Shown here: one piece after another, positions 35,584 to 46,007 of the stretch
Layout: every line of letters begins with the position of its first letter
How positions within the stretch are numbered: the first letter of the stretch is position 1
DNA from: Candidatus Heimdallarchaeota archaeon
Lineage (GTDB): Archaea > Asgardarchaeota > Heimdallarchaeia > Heimdallarchaeales > Kariarchaeaceae
Assembly: GCA_026702845.1 (NCBI GenBank)
Contig: JADCLS010000012.1
Location: 62,001-126,000 of the forward strand
DNA: 64,000 nucleotides
Direction of reading: 5' to 3'
Notes under the pieces: generated by a model
Told to the model about the DNA's origin: nothing
The model's database searches: none
Seen by the model: the letters and a program-made list of their open reading frames with translations, nothing else
Program-made: the position numbers and the translations under genes

Positions 35584-36569
35584 GTTTGTAATAAATTCGA
35601 ATAAATAATTGAAACGAAAAAGAATAACATGATGACAATTACTGTCAGAATTACAATATTACGTGTTGTCTTCTCTGATTGCCGCTTTGAAACACCTGAT
35701 TTCTCAGCCAACCGAAAAATAGAGAACATTAATGAACAAGATGCATTAATGGCTAACAGGTTAAGAAATAGGAGCAAACCAGCCAGCATGGCATTTTGAA
35801 AATCAAATAAGGCTAGAAATAATCCAATATCTGCTGCTGGAGGAGCTAATGATGCAGCAATTGCCACACCAACCATAGAGAGACTTTGACCTTTGGAGAT
35901 AATCAATCCCGCTGCCAAGCCTGAGGTGATGGCAAAAATTATTGTATACAAAGCATTTGCGTCTTTAGCCCTGGAGAGCATCTCAAAATTTACATCAGAA
36001 TCTTCTATTCGGATAATGAAACCAATAAGCATACCGATGGCAATAGTTAACAAAATACCCACAATCTCTGCTGTGATACCCTTTCTAAATAGACCTCGTC
36101 CAGGAACCAATATACCCAGTGAAGTTAGAGCAACAGGCCCTAACAAAGGTGCAACAATCATTGCTCCAATGATTATCACAACACTATTTGACAATAGACC
36201 AAAGGATGCCAAAATCGCTGATAAAATAACCAACGATAGATATTCACCAGAAAGGACAGCAGAACCAGCAATATTGGCTACTATTTCCTCCACATTGGCT
36301 GCATGTGATCGTTTAACCGTAGCTTTAGTTTCTTTAGGTGATAAGAACAGGTTCAAATCAAAGATAGATATTTGACCAAATAACTCTCCTGTTCCTCTAG
36401 CACGTAATTCATGAAGTAAGTGATTTGTCTGATCCTCAGCAACCTTGACGAGAAAGAGATAATTATCATTGGTTAAATGAACACAAGAAAAAATTACAAG
36501 GTACTGCTCTAGTAGATCCTCAATAACTTCTTTTTGGGAAGCAGGCACCTGTATATGTAGTTCTTTCAT
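35580..36569 (-). CDS. DUF389/TIGR00341 membrane protein
   Basis: 329 residues from the ATG at 36569, chosen because MKELHIQVP resembles the family N-terminus; an upstream ATG at 36638 adds 23 residues. The soluble N-terminal domain (about residues 1-100) precedes about seven membrane helices. The DUF389 signature is LLSNSVVIIIGAMIVAPLLGPVA, followed by GLAAGLIISKGQ and GVAIAASLAPP. Function is unknown in the family. It is convergent with cheR. Confidence 0.88.
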   Translation of the reverse strand: MKELHIQVPASQKEVIEDLLEQYLVIFSCVHLTNDNYLFLVKVAEDQTNHLLHELRARGTGELFGQISIFDLNLFLSPKETKATVKRSHAANVEEIVANIAGSAVLSGEYLSLVILSAILASFGLLSNSVVIIIGAMIVAPLLGPVALTSLGILVPGRGLFRKGITAEIVGILLTIAIGMLIGFIIRIEDSDVNFEMLSRAKDANALYTIIFAITSGLAAGLIISKGQSLSMVGVAIAASLAPPAADIGLFLALFDFQNAMLAGLLLFLNLLAINASCSLMFSIFRLAEKSGVSKRQSEKTTRNIVILTVIVIMLFFFVSIIYSNLLQT

Positions 36570-36765
36570 ATTCGTATCAGATACATGTAGAGCAGTATAA
36601 AAACTCATCCTACATGGGATGATAGTAATAACAAGCAATACATTGATTAAAACAAATTTTTAGATGATGGTAAATTGATGATATAAACTAATTCTAGCAT
36701 AAAATATTTCATTCTAAGGAGCAATTACTTATTATTTCCATCACTCTCGATCATCCTAGTCTGAT

Positions 36766-38067
36766 ATGAGATTCATCCTGAATGCTAAAATGGTGGAAAC
36801 AACCACTATTACCAAACCATTACTTGATGTCATAAGAGATCTGCAATATAAAGGAACCAAACTGGTATGTAGAGAGGGAGATTGTGGGGCATGTACAGTG
36901 TTGCTTGGAACTCTATCCGATGGTAAGGTTCATTATCAAACTGTTAATTCATGTATTCTTCCAGTTGGAAAAGCGGCTGGTAAACATGTCATCACCATTG
37001 AGGGTCTACTACCGAATAAGATCCAGGAACTCTTGGTGGAGAGAAATGGTACACAGTGTGGATTCTGTACACCTGGATTTGTGCTTAGTCTGAGTTCTGC
37101 CATAATTAATAATCAAGATCCCCTGATGCATGTAGATGGAAATATATGCCGATGCACAGGATATACCTCAATTCTGAAGGTTATTGAAGATCTTAAAGGG
37201 ATTGAGCTGAGCATAGATGAAATTCTCCCTTCGTATCATCCCCCCATGGCTGAGCAATTACATCAGATCCAAAACAAGGCTGATTCAGGTGCGAGTGGCA
37301 AATTTATTGCTGGAGGAACTGATTTGTATGTTCAGCAATATCATCATCTTGTAAGTCAAAGTAGTGAGTATACAATACTCGAGTTGAATAAGGAAATCAG
37401 AACACTAGATGAAGAAATTCACCTTGGGTCCGGAGTTACAATGAATCAGCTCATATCGTATTGTAAGGACCATAATGTAATTGACACGACAAACATGGAT
37501 CTCATTGCCAGTACACCTATAAGAAATTCAGCCACCATCGCAGGTAATCTGATTAATGCATCTCCGATTGGTGATTTCACAATTATTCTATTAGCTTTGG
37601 ATGCAGCTATTAAAACAAATAAAAAAATTCTGAAATTGGATAAATTTTACCAGGGATACAAGAAGCTTGATCTTGGTAATGAAGAAATTATTGAGACAAT
37701 TCTCATACCACGTATTGACGGACAATTTTCCTTTGAGAAAGTTTCCAAAAGACAGTATCTTGACATAGCCTCTGTCAATTCTGCATGTTATATTAAGATT
37801 TCAGATAATACTATACAATCCATCAGGCTATCTGCAGGTGGTCTATCACCAATTCCCCTTTTTCTCAAAGACACATCTAACTATCTGATGGATAGACCCA
37901 TCACTTCTGAAGTATTAATCAAAGCTCTAGATATCGCAGATAAAGAAATTTCACCCATATCAGATATCCGAGGAAGTGCAGGCTACAAACGATTATTACT
38001 CAAACATCAGATTCTAGCTCATTTTGAGAGATTAGCTGAAATCGACCCCATGGAGGTATTAGGATGA
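36766..38067 (+). CDS. xdhA: Xanthine dehydrogenase small subunit, [2Fe-2S] and FAD domains
   Basis: 433 residues. Four-cysteine plant-type cluster CREGDCGACTVLLG plus C in NSCIL, second cluster CGFCTPGF and DGNICRCTGY, then the FAD domain with FIAGGTDLYVQ and TPIRNSATIAGNLINASPIGD. This fused iron-sulfur/FAD layout is that of two-subunit bacterial XdhA. It carries electrons from the molybdenum subunit to NAD+ or another acceptor. The ATG at 36766 gives the normal N-terminus. The next gene overlaps by 4 nt (ATGA) after an internal GGAGGT Shine-Dalgarno-like sequence. Confidence 0.94.
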   Translation: MRFILNAKMVETTTITKPLLDVIRDLQYKGTKLVCREGDCGACTVLLGTLSDGKVHYQTVNSCILPVGKAAGKHVITIEGLLPNKIQELLVERNGTQCGFCTPGFVLSLSSAIINNQDPLMHVDGNICRCTGYTSILKVIEDLKGIELSIDEILPSYHPPMAEQLHQIQNKADSGASGKFIAGGTDLYVQQYHHLVSQSSEYTILELNKEIRTLDEEIHLGSGVTMNQLISYCKDHNVIDTTNMDLIASTPIRNSATIAGNLINASPIGDFTIILLALDAAIKTNKKILKLDKFYQGYKKLDLGNEEIIETILIPRIDGQFSFEKVSKRQYLDIASVNSACYIKISDNTIQSIRLSAGGLSPIPLFLKDTSNYLMDRPITSEVLIKALDIADKEISPISDIRGSAGYKRLLLKHQILAHFERLAEIDPMEVLG

Positions 38068-40289
38068 AAAACATAGATTCCAAGAGGCATGTAACTGGGA
38101 AATCTGTCTATGTGGATGATATACCTGAATTATCAAATACACTGCATGCACAAGTGGTTTACTCATCCAAAGCACATGCGGAGATTATATCAGTATCCAT
38201 TGAAGATGATCCAAGACTGTTAGGGTTTATTACTGCAGGGGACATTCCGGGTGAAAATCAAGTTGGTGGAATAATTCCAGATGAGGAATTGTTAGCCGAT
38301 AAGATTACTGATTATCAGGGTCAACCCATTGCTATCGTTATTGCAAAAACCAAACTGGAGGCACAACTGCTAAGAGATAAGGTGCATGTGGAATACAATG
38401 AACTTAGGATTATTACAGACCCACGTGAGGCTTATGAGCAAAATCAGCTAATAATGCCACCTCGTACCATTGGAATGGGAAATATTGATGCTGCTTGGGA
38501 TGATTGCTCTCTGATTATTGATGGAAAAGTAGAACTAGGAGGACAAGAACACCTATATCTAGAGACTCAAGGAGTATATGCAATCCCTAATGAAAGTGGA
38601 ATGAAAATTATCTCCTCCACCCAAGGCCCAACTCAGGTACAGAAAGCTGCTTCCCGAGTGCTTAGCCTACCTATGCATACAATCGAGGTGGATGTACGGA
38701 GGCTAGGTGGTGCATTTGGTGGAAAGGAAGATCAAGCCACCCCTGTTGCCTGTATTGCCGCATTAGCAGCACATATAATGAAACATCCTGTGAAATACAT
38801 ACTTGACAGGCATGATGACCTAAAATCCACAGGAAAAAGACATCCTTACTCAGCAGATTATAAAATTGGAATGAAAAACAACAAGATCCATGCCTATGAA
38901 GTTACATTCTACCAGAATGCAGGTGCTGCTGCTGATCTCTCTCCTGCTGTGCTGGGTAGAACACTATTTCATGCAACTAATAGCTATTTCATACCGAATG
39001 TAAAGATTACTGGAATATCTGCTAAAACTAACCTACCCCCAAATACTGCATTCAGAGGATTTGGTGGGCCACAGGGTATGTTTGTCATAGAGGCAGCTCT
39101 TCACAAGGTTGCAGATGTTATGGGTATCAGCAGAGAAGAGTTACAGTTCCACAATCTTCTGGTAGATGGTGATGAGTTTCCTTACGGGCAGCAAGTAGAA
39201 TTTGTATCCTTATCATCTGCTTGGAAGCAATTAATTGAGAATACCACTGAATTACGCAATGCTATTACTTCTTTCAACAAGCAATCCAAAATGATCAAAA
39301 AAGGTTGGGCCATCATGCCAGTAAGTTTTGGGATCAGCTTCAACAACCTTGTGATGAACCAAGCCTCTGCCTTGGTTAATATCTACAGTGATGGTAGTGT
39401 GGGAGTATCGACAGGAGCTATTGAGATGGGGCAGGGTGTTAATACAAGGATAGTTCAGGTGGTAATGAATACTTTTGGAATAACTGAAGATAAAATAAAG
39501 ATGGAGACTACAAATACTATTCGGGCAATCAATACCTCTCCATCCGCTGCAAGTTCCACACATGATTTGAATGGATGGGCAACAGAAAATGCCTGTACTC
39601 TTCTTAGAAATCGATTATTGGATGCAATTGAGGAAAAATCAAAATTCATGGAGATCAAATTTGAAAATAATAATATCTTGTCTTCAGCAGGAGAAGTATT
39701 GATGAGCTGGGAGGAACTAGTACAGCTGGCTCTTTCCCAACGAATTGATCTTGCTGCACATGGATACTATGCAACTCCCAAAATTCATTATGATAATTCA
39801 ATTGAGAAGGGACATCCCTTTGCGTATCATGCCTTTGGTGTGGCTTTGGTATCTGCCACTGTTGATTGTCTTCGAGGGATATATAAGCTAGATCATGTGG
39901 AAATTGTGCATGATTCAGGTAAGATGCTCAACTCAGACCTAGATCTTGGACAGATAGAAGGTGCATTGGTGCAGGGTTTGGGATGGATGCTGTTGGAGGA
40001 ATTGAGGTATGATGAAAAAGGTAGATTACTATCGAATTCACTCTCAACATACAAAGTACCTGATATTCACTTTGTTCCCACCATCCATACCAATTTTATA
40101 GGTCAGGATAATCCACTTGGATTAATGGGCTCTAAGGCAGTTGGAGAACCCCCACTCATGTATGGAATAGCAGGATATTTTGCTATAAGAAATGCAATGA
40201 ATAGCTTCAAACCATTGAAAATGCCCTATGATACACCTTTAACTCCTGAAAAAATATTATTAGGTCTCTGGAATACATCCGCTAACTGA
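38064..40289 (+). CDS. xdhB: Xanthine dehydrogenase molybdenum-binding subunit
   Basis: 741 residues. Residues matching the bovine XDH active site are present: E222 in GGAFGGKED (E802), R299 in LGRTLFH (R880), R331 in NTAFRGFGGPQGM (R912) and the catalytic base E695 in GSKAVGEPPL (E1261). This set predicts genuine hypoxanthine/xanthine oxidation, not an aldehyde or CO oxidase. Moco is bound by the C-terminal domains. It is coupled to xdhA and is the best functional anchor for the purine-catabolic reading of the region. Confidence 0.95.
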   Translation: MKNIDSKRHVTGKSVYVDDIPELSNTLHAQVVYSSKAHAEIISVSIEDDPRLLGFITAGDIPGENQVGGIIPDEELLADKITDYQGQPIAIVIAKTKLEAQLLRDKVHVEYNELRIITDPREAYEQNQLIMPPRTIGMGNIDAAWDDCSLIIDGKVELGGQEHLYLETQGVYAIPNESGMKIISSTQGPTQVQKAASRVLSLPMHTIEVDVRRLGGAFGGKEDQATPVACIAALAAHIMKHPVKYILDRHDDLKSTGKRHPYSADYKIGMKNNKIHAYEVTFYQNAGAAADLSPAVLGRTLFHATNSYFIPNVKITGISAKTNLPPNTAFRGFGGPQGMFVIEAALHKVADVMGISREELQFHNLLVDGDEFPYGQQVEFVSLSSAWKQLIENTTELRNAITSFNKQSKMIKKGWAIMPVSFGISFNNLVMNQASALVNIYSDGSVGVSTGAIEMGQGVNTRIVQVVMNTFGITEDKIKMETTNTIRAINTSPSAASSTHDLNGWATENACTLLRNRLLDAIEEKSKFMEIKFENNNILSSAGEVLMSWEELVQLALSQRIDLAAHGYYATPKIHYDNSIEKGHPFAYHAFGVALVSATVDCLRGIYKLDHVEIVHDSGKMLNSDLDLGQIEGALVQGLGWMLLEELRYDEKGRLLSNSLSTYKVPDIHFVPTIHTNFIGQDNPLGLMGSKAVGEPPLMYGIAGYFAIRNAMNSFKPLKMPYDTPLTPEKILLGLWNTSAN

Positions 40290-40330
40290 ACAATATTGGA
40301 AGAACTTACTGTGTCACTGATCATCAACTC

Positions 40331-40338
40331 CTTATAAC
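40331..40338 (+). promoter_or_regulatory. TATA box of the second EamA transporter gene
   Basis: CTTATAAC is centred 25 nt before the GTG at 40359, supporting a leaderless mRNA separate from xdhAB. Confidence 0.6.
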
Positions 40339-40358
40339 CATCAAATTGAATAACAATT

Positions 40359-41258
40359 GTGGATAATCGCAGAAAATCACTAGTATTCGTTGCCCTGACT
40401 CAGATCATCTGGCCGAGTAATGCAGCTGTGCCAGTGCTTCTTCTGGGCAAATTCAGCAACCTACAGTTGATTTTCTTCAATTCTGTTGCTGGATTTCTAC
40501 TGATGCTACTCCTATTATTATTCCAGAAACGACAGGACATCATTGTTTCATATGCAAAGGATATGAAGATCCTAAGCAGATTGATGATGATGGGAATAAC
40601 AGGGATTAGCCTGTACTTGATATTTCTCTATCAAGCCTATCAGTTACTCAATATCCAACTTGCATATACCATTAATCTACTCTGGCCAGTGATGACTGTG
40701 GTGATTTCAATCCTACTCCTCAAGGATAAACCCAAACAGAAACAGATTTTGGGAATACTTATTGCCTTCTCAGGAGTATTGCTTGTCATCAGTGAGGGTA
40801 GACTCGATAGTTTTGGTGTAACTAACTGGTGGGGAATACTATCTGCATTAACTGGTGCAACCTGTTACGGATTATACTCAGTACTGGGGAAGAAATGGGA
40901 TTATGATAGGCCAGTAAGTACATTATTCTTCTATCTATCTTCCATGTTATTCACTGGATTGGCATTGATCATCACACAGGATATCGATATACCACCTATA
41001 ACCATCTTGGACATTATCGGATTTATCTGGGTAGGAGCATTTATTTTAGCACTAGGAGACCTCTTCTGGTTTCTTGCTCTCAAGTATGGCAATACTGCTG
41101 AATTATCCTCTATTGCCATGTTTGGACCCTTCATCGCATTTATTTGGATTTATTTTCTGCTGGGAGAGCCGATTGCCTTATTCTCAATCATTGGAATGGC
41201 TGTTGTTGTTGTAGGAAATTATTTCAGCAGGTATGTGAATAATCAGATGAATAATTGA
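40359..41258 (+). CDS. EamA/DMT-superfamily transporter
   Basis: 299 residues, about ten membrane helices in two EamA repeats: YLIFLYQAYQLLNIQLAYT with NLLWPVMTVVISILLLKDKP, and ALKYGNTAELSSIAMFGPFIAFIWIYFLLGEP. It lies between xdhB and the hydantoinase gene, so transport of a purine-related compound or degradation product is possible; that is inference from position only. The GTG start fits the TATA box 25 nt upstream. Confidence 0.9.
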   Translation: MDNRRKSLVFVALTQIIWPSNAAVPVLLLGKFSNLQLIFFNSVAGFLLMLLLLLFQKRQDIIVSYAKDMKILSRLMMMGITGISLYLIFLYQAYQLLNIQLAYTINLLWPVMTVVISILLLKDKPKQKQILGILIAFSGVLLVISEGRLDSFGVTNWWGILSALTGATCYGLYSVLGKKWDYDRPVSTLFFYLSSMLFTGLALIITQDIDIPPITILDIIGFIWVGAFILALGDLFWFLALKYGNTAELSSIAMFGPFIAFIWIYFLLGEPIALFSIIGMAVVVVGNYFSRYVNNQMNN

Positions 41259-41341
41259 TTTCGAAGAGATCTAGGATGATGGTTTGGGGCAATCCATAAG
41301 CTCTAGCTTCTTAAATTAACGAACGAATGAACCTTCGAGTT

Positions 41342-42730
41342 ATGTCAATAATTATCTCCAATGGAACAGTCGTGAGTGATAATGAGATCAAACAGGTGGA
41401 TATTGGCATCAAAGATGATAAAATTGTAGCGATAGAAAAGAATCTTGAATCATCAGAATATTCCACTGTCATCGATGCTACTGGGAAGTATATATTCCCA
41501 GGCTTTATTGATCCGCATGTACATATCAAATTACCCATGAGAGGAACCTTTTCACAGGATGATTTCTACTCAGCCACAAGAGCTGCAGCTGCAGGTGGCG
41601 TAACAAGCATCATCGATTTTGCCACACAAATGGGAGATCAAAGCCTAGAAAATGCAATTGAAGAGAGACATAGAGAAGCTCGAGATAAAGTGGTTATTGA
41701 CTATGCACTTCATGGAGGGATTACTGAGTGGGATCGGGTCAAATCAGAACTGAATATGATAATACAACATGGTGTTAGTTCATTCAAAATGTTCATGGCA
41801 TACAAGGAAAGAGGATTATACTCATCTGATGAGGATATCGTAGCTGCGATACGAGCAACCAAGGATCTTGGGGCGATGATAATGCTACATGCAGAATCAG
41901 AGGAATTACTTACCCCATTGCTACAGAGATATGGATCTGAAGAGATGAAGAAGAAACATGGTGTGTTGGCACATGTTTACTCTAGACCCCCTCAAACTGA
42001 GTTCAGAGCCATTGAAAATGCAGTGGGAATGCTTGAGGAGGCCCAGGGTAATCTGTATATCGTTCATATTTCTACTAGAAAGGGTGCAGAATGGATAAGA
42101 GTTGGTCGAGACAAAGGACTCAATATCATTGGAGAGACCTGTCCACAATATTTGATGTTTAATGAGGATGTATTTTCACAACAAAATGGACACTATTTTG
42201 CCACCGCACCTCAGATCAAATCAGAGGACGATAGAAAGGGATTATGGAAAGCCATTCAGAAAGGTGATCTTCAGATTATCGGTACAGACAGTGTTGCATT
42301 TACTAAGGAACAGAAGGATTCTTGGAATAATGATTTCATGGAGATCCCCCTGGGAGTATCCGGGACTGAACTCATGGCCCCCCTACTCTACACCAAGGGA
42401 GTTCTAGAAAAAAAATTATCATTAACTGATTTTGTCAATTTTCTTAGCACACATGCTGCTAAGGTGTTTGGGATGTACCCCAAAAAGGGAACCATTCAGG
42501 TTGGATCAGATGCAGATATTGTCATTTTTGATCCTCAGAAGAAGAAAACCATACATCATGCTGATCTGTACACACCAATCGATTGGAGTGCATACGAGGG
42601 TTGGGAACTACAAGGTTTTGCCGATACAGTGATTCTTAGGGGTACGATAATTTATATGAATGATAAAGTGTTAGCACCAGCAGGATATGGAGAGTATATT
42701 CGACGTGGTGCGTCTGGAAATTATCTCTAG
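41342..42730 (+). CDS. Cyclic amidohydrolase, D-hydantoinase/dihydropyrimidinase family (HyuA-like)
   Basis: 462 residues from the ATG at 41342 (in-frame ATG at 41327 adds five). Binuclear-metal ligands are H59 and H61 in DPHVHIK, carbamylated K149 in SFKMFMAYK, HAESEE and VHIST; ETCPQYL and GTDSVAFT complete the family. It opens cyclic amide or ureide rings such as hydantoins, dihydropyrimidines or allantoin. Similarity in length and order to E. coli HyuA and its place next to xdhAB and xdhC suggest purine-ring breakdown. The stop overlaps xdhC's in CTAG. Confidence 0.9.
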   Translation: MSIIISNGTVVSDNEIKQVDIGIKDDKIVAIEKNLESSEYSTVIDATGKYIFPGFIDPHVHIKLPMRGTFSQDDFYSATRAAAAGGVTSIIDFATQMGDQSLENAIEERHREARDKVVIDYALHGGITEWDRVKSELNMIIQHGVSSFKMFMAYKERGLYSSDEDIVAAIRATKDLGAMIMLHAESEELLTPLLQRYGSEEMKKKHGVLAHVYSRPPQTEFRAIENAVGMLEEAQGNLYIVHISTRKGAEWIRVGRDKGLNIIGETCPQYLMFNEDVFSQQNGHYFATAPQIKSEDDRKGLWKAIQKGDLQIIGTDSVAFTKEQKDSWNNDFMEIPLGVSGTELMAPLLYTKGVLEKKLSLTDFVNFLSTHAAKVFGMYPKKGTIQVGSDADIVIFDPQKKKTIHHADLYTPIDWSAYEGWELQGFADTVILRGTIIYMNDKVLAPAGYGEYIRRGASGNYL

Positions 42731-43671
42731 GCATTTTTGAATTGAATAAGCTGTGCACAGATACTGATTGCGATCTCCTCTGCAGTGGAATCATTAATGG
42801 GGATTCCAATAGGAGCTTGTACCCTATCAAGTTTAGCCTGTGATACACCTTTCTCCTTCAGCTGTTTGAAGATTTTGGCAATCTTGGTTCTACTTCCCAT
42901 TAGGCCAACAAATCCTAAATCCTTATTGATCACTGCATCGAGTACCTGAGCATCATACTCCATTCCAAAAGTTGCAATAATGACAAAGGATCTATCACTA
43001 CTGGGAACAGTTCCAGCTAAATCTGGATAAGAACCGATGAATTTCTCATGAGCATACTCATTTTCATTGAAAATGGTTAAGAAATCTCGATTATCATAGA
43101 GTTTGATGTAGAAATCTAGAGTAGAGAGAATCCGTGTGATCGCATAACCCACGTGACCTGCTCCAAACATATACACTGTGTATGGTTCTCCCATCATCTC
43201 TTGAAACTTCCAAGGATCAGATGTAAATAGTATCGTACCGGTTCCTCCTTTCTCAAACTCGATTCCATGTTCATCCAGAGAGAATAATCCTGATTCTGGA
43301 TAGCCATAGCAATTCAAAATGGATTCCACCACAGGGAGGTGAGTATGTGTTAGCTGCATCAACACATTGGTTTGAGTACCAGAACATATCAGACCAGACT
43401 GTTGATTCTCTGGTGCTTTAGTGTTATGATCCTGAATTCTCAGTAGTGGAGTTGAATTGCCATCTGAAAGCATGCTTCTTGCAAGATCCACCATTTTCAT
43501 CTCCATGATTCCTCCTCCTATCGAACCTACAGTGATGGAATTGGTAACCATCATCTTAAAACCCTGTTTTCCAGGTGAGCTACCCATATGATCAACAACC
43601 ACAATTAAGATACAGCTCCTCTCTTCACGTATAGCCTTCCTAATTGCCTTCCAGATGCGATAATTCCTCAT
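42727..43671 (-). CDS. xdhC: XdhC/CoxI-family molybdenum-cofactor insertion protein
   Basis: 314 residues. N-terminal DHMGSSPGKQGFKM and TVGSIGGGIMEMKM are the XdhC motifs; the C-terminal Rossmann part has VYMFGAGHVGYAI and GLMGSRTKI. XdhC binds Moco, supports its sulfuration and delivers it to xanthine dehydrogenase. It probably serves both molybdenum hydroxylases in the window. It forms a minus-strand unit with mocA, 86 nt upstream, and the amidohydrolase before it. Confidence 0.94.
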   Translation of the reverse strand: MRNYRIWKAIRKAIREERSCILIVVVDHMGSSPGKQGFKMMVTNSITVGSIGGGIMEMKMVDLARSMLSDGNSTPLLRIQDHNTKAPENQQSGLICSGTQTNVLMQLTHTHLPVVESILNCYGYPESGLFSLDEHGIEFEKGGTGTILFTSDPWKFQEMMGEPYTVYMFGAGHVGYAITRILSTLDFYIKLYDNRDFLTIFNENEYAHEKFIGSYPDLAGTVPSSDRSFVIIATFGMEYDAQVLDAVINKDLGFVGLMGSRTKIAKIFKQLKEKGVSQAKLDRVQAPIGIPINDSTAEEIAISICAQLIQFKNA

Positions 43672-43757
43672 AATGACTATGGTAGGTCTTTGATATTACT
43701 AGTTAATTCTTTCAGTACAAGAATATCAAGATATCAACTGAAACGTAAAGAAAACTA

Positions 43758-44327
43758 TCAATATGACTGCAAATCGTTCTCTGTATCAATATCATGATGA
43801 ATTAGTGAATTCCGCGTTGTATATAATCCCAGTGAGTCACACTGATTAAGAATACCTCGTAATCCCTGTGGATTATCTGCACCTTCAATAATTAAAGGGA
43901 TGGAGCTGGAATTTACCAGAACGGGATGTCCTCTCTTTTGTTGATAATATGGTACTACCATATTATGGTTTTCAAGTAAGACCTTCATACCCATCAGATC
44001 TTCGGGAATAATACTAGGAAAATCAGCTGGATGAATGAACACACCATCAATATCAGAATCCAGAGAATTGAAACCACAGAGAATTGATGAAAGCATTCCA
44101 CCCAGCTCATAATTTTCATTGTAACAGATACGTATCTCAGAATTAGATAGATAGGATGATAGTTCATCATGATAGGCACCAGTCACCACGATAATGGTTT
44201 CCACATGTGCTAGAAAAGAATCAATAGAATGCTGGATTAGCGGTTTTCCTTTCAAATCTTCAAGTAATTTATTGGTACCAAACCGTGTTGCCTTACCAGC
44301 TGCTAGGATGATAGCTGCAAACCTCAT
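43758..44327 (-). CDS. mocA: Molybdenum cofactor cytidylyltransferase (MocA-like)
   Basis: 189 residues, MobA-like nucleotidyltransferase fold. LAAGKATRFGTNKLLEDLKGKPL is split by the nucleotide-binding loop, and HPADFPSI provides the metal-binding aspartate; KRGHPVLV and NPQGLRGIL are MocA-type. It likely makes the molybdopterin cytosine dinucleotide used by bacterial molybdenum hydroxylases. The start is 3 nt downstream of the end of the amidohydrolase gene, and xdhC follows, so this is a tight cofactor-maturation unit. E. coli YgfJ is the corresponding cluster member. Confidence 0.92.
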   Translation of the reverse strand: MRFAAIILAAGKATRFGTNKLLEDLKGKPLIQHSIDSFLAHVETIIVVTGAYHDELSSYLSNSEIRICYNENYELGGMLSSILCGFNSLDSDIDGVFIHPADFPSIIPEDLMGMKVLLENHNMVVPYYQQKRGHPVLVNSSSIPLIIEGADNPQGLRGILNQCDSLGLYTTRNSLIHHDIDTENDLQSY

Positions 44328-44330
44328 GGC

Positions 44331-45794
44331 TCATCCTTTAATACCAGTTTCCAGTGCAACCTCTTTGCCTTCCTTGTACTTCTCGAAGAGATCAGCCAGT
44401 TTGAGTATATCACTAATGACTGATTCATACTCCAGAGTGAGAAATGCATAATTCTCGAGTAACAATTTTCCATTGGCAACAACATCTCGAATTTCATTAC
44501 CTGACGACGCCCAGATAAGATTCTCCACCACAGTCTCCTTTCTTGTTGGAATCATATTGGGTTTATTCAGATCAAAGAGAATGAAATCTCCATCCTTACC
44601 AGCCTCCAACGTTCCAGCATTCAATCGCAGAATATCAGCTGGTATTTTGGTGATTCTTAATAAGACATCCTCTGCCTTCATAACTTTAGCATCCTTGTTG
44701 AATGCTTTCTGGTACTGAGAGGCCAGACGTGCGGCAGCAAGAATATTTTGGTTATCAGCAGATCCAGAGCCATCTGTTGAGATCGCCAATGGAATTCCCA
44801 TTGCCATCATCTCCATAATTCTAGGCATACCTGAACCAAGAATGGTGTTTGCGAGTGGGTTGTGGATTATCTTTGTTCCAGTTTTTTGTAGCAAATTCAA
44901 ATCATTATCAGTGCTGTTGACTTGATGTGCTAGAATCGCATTTTCATCTAGAAATCCAATTGAATGAGCATACTCGACAGGGGTCATGCCATATTTCTCT
45001 GTAAACCACTTGGTAGTATTGGGTTCTTCAGAAGAATGAATGTGTATCAATTTATTATGCTCATCTGCCCATTTTTTCAGAGCCTTGAGCAACTCTGGTC
45101 CGTTGGAGAACAGTTGATCAGGCCCTGGAATGATTATACTACGTGACTTGTCACCATGTTTTCTCTCATAAGCATCTAGTCTTGCCACAGCTTCATCAGG
45201 TGTATCTAGAATTCGAGAATCATAATTCCGATCCTGAGAACCAACAGCAATGTACAATCTTGTTCCAGCCTGCTCATTTGCCTCTACGAGCTCATCAGCA
45301 TGATATTTATTGAAATTACAGTGATGAGTAAGTGCGGAGGTGATACCAAATTGAATATCATCCATACGTGCTTTGAGATATGCGACTAAATAGGGTGATT
45401 TGCCAAATTGCTCAGTTAATTCAGCTTCCTGCTCATGCAACATTCCTGTGAAGTGATTCACTGCCTTGTCAAGCCAAGAAGTAAGAGGTTCATCCTTGGC
45501 TACACCAATTAATACACTCTCATGATCATGGCCATGGCCTTTAATAAAACCTGGTAAAAGCACTGCATTATTCATGATCAGATCTTTGAAGGTTGCATTG
45601 TTGACATCATTACCAATAATTTTCAGGTTATTACCATAGGTCTTGATAATTCTCTGTCCAATTTCCTCTGAGAATTGGCCAACTTCTAGGATCCTCTCAC
45701 CCGTCAGGATATAACCATCCTCAATTCGATCCAACAAGCCATTGCTCTGTGTCATGGGGATGAGGAACTTGGCTCTTGCAAATATAACAGTCAT
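44331..45794 (-). CDS. Metal-dependent amidohydrolase, possible purine/ureide deaminase
   Basis: 487 residues from the ATG at 45794; the frame extends to 45854, but MTVIFARAKFLIP is the family-like N-terminus. The first metal motif is PGFIKGHGHDHES (H87, H89, H91) in place of the usual NxHxH; other landmarks are LTHHCNFN, IHIHSSEE, AHQVNS and STDGSGSADNQN. This is the cytosine/guanine-deaminase branch of the superfamily, and the HGHDH variation is unusual. Position with mocA and xdhC suggests a purine-related substrate. Guanine deaminase activity is one option but unproven. Confidence 0.8.
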   Translation of the reverse strand: MTVIFARAKFLIPMTQSNGLLDRIEDGYILTGERILEVGQFSEEIGQRIIKTYGNNLKIIGNDVNNATFKDLIMNNAVLLPGFIKGHGHDHESVLIGVAKDEPLTSWLDKAVNHFTGMLHEQEAELTEQFGKSPYLVAYLKARMDDIQFGITSALTHHCNFNKYHADELVEANEQAGTRLYIAVGSQDRNYDSRILDTPDEAVARLDAYERKHGDKSRSIIIPGPDQLFSNGPELLKALKKWADEHNKLIHIHSSEEPNTTKWFTEKYGMTPVEYAHSIGFLDENAILAHQVNSTDNDLNLLQKTGTKIIHNPLANTILGSGMPRIMEMMAMGIPLAISTDGSGSADNQNILAAARLASQYQKAFNKDAKVMKAEDVLLRITKIPADILRLNAGTLEAGKDGDFILFDLNKPNMIPTRKETVVENLIWASSGNEIRDVVANGKLLLENYAFLTLEYESVISDILKLADLFEKYKEGKEVALETGIKG

Positions 45795-46007
45795 ACTCGG
45801 CTTCAATCGATTATTTAATGTTCTTAGAATTAGTCTTGTGGTAATCTCACCCAAATAGGATTAATAATTTACTGAACTTTGCAACCCTGTCGATAATTTG
45901 CTAGGAGAAATAAAACGATAGTTTAGAGACAAGCAACTTATTTTTTAATCTCCATGGATAATGTTGGTTCTATACAATAGCAATTCGCCCCCTTGGTTGA
46001 ATGTATT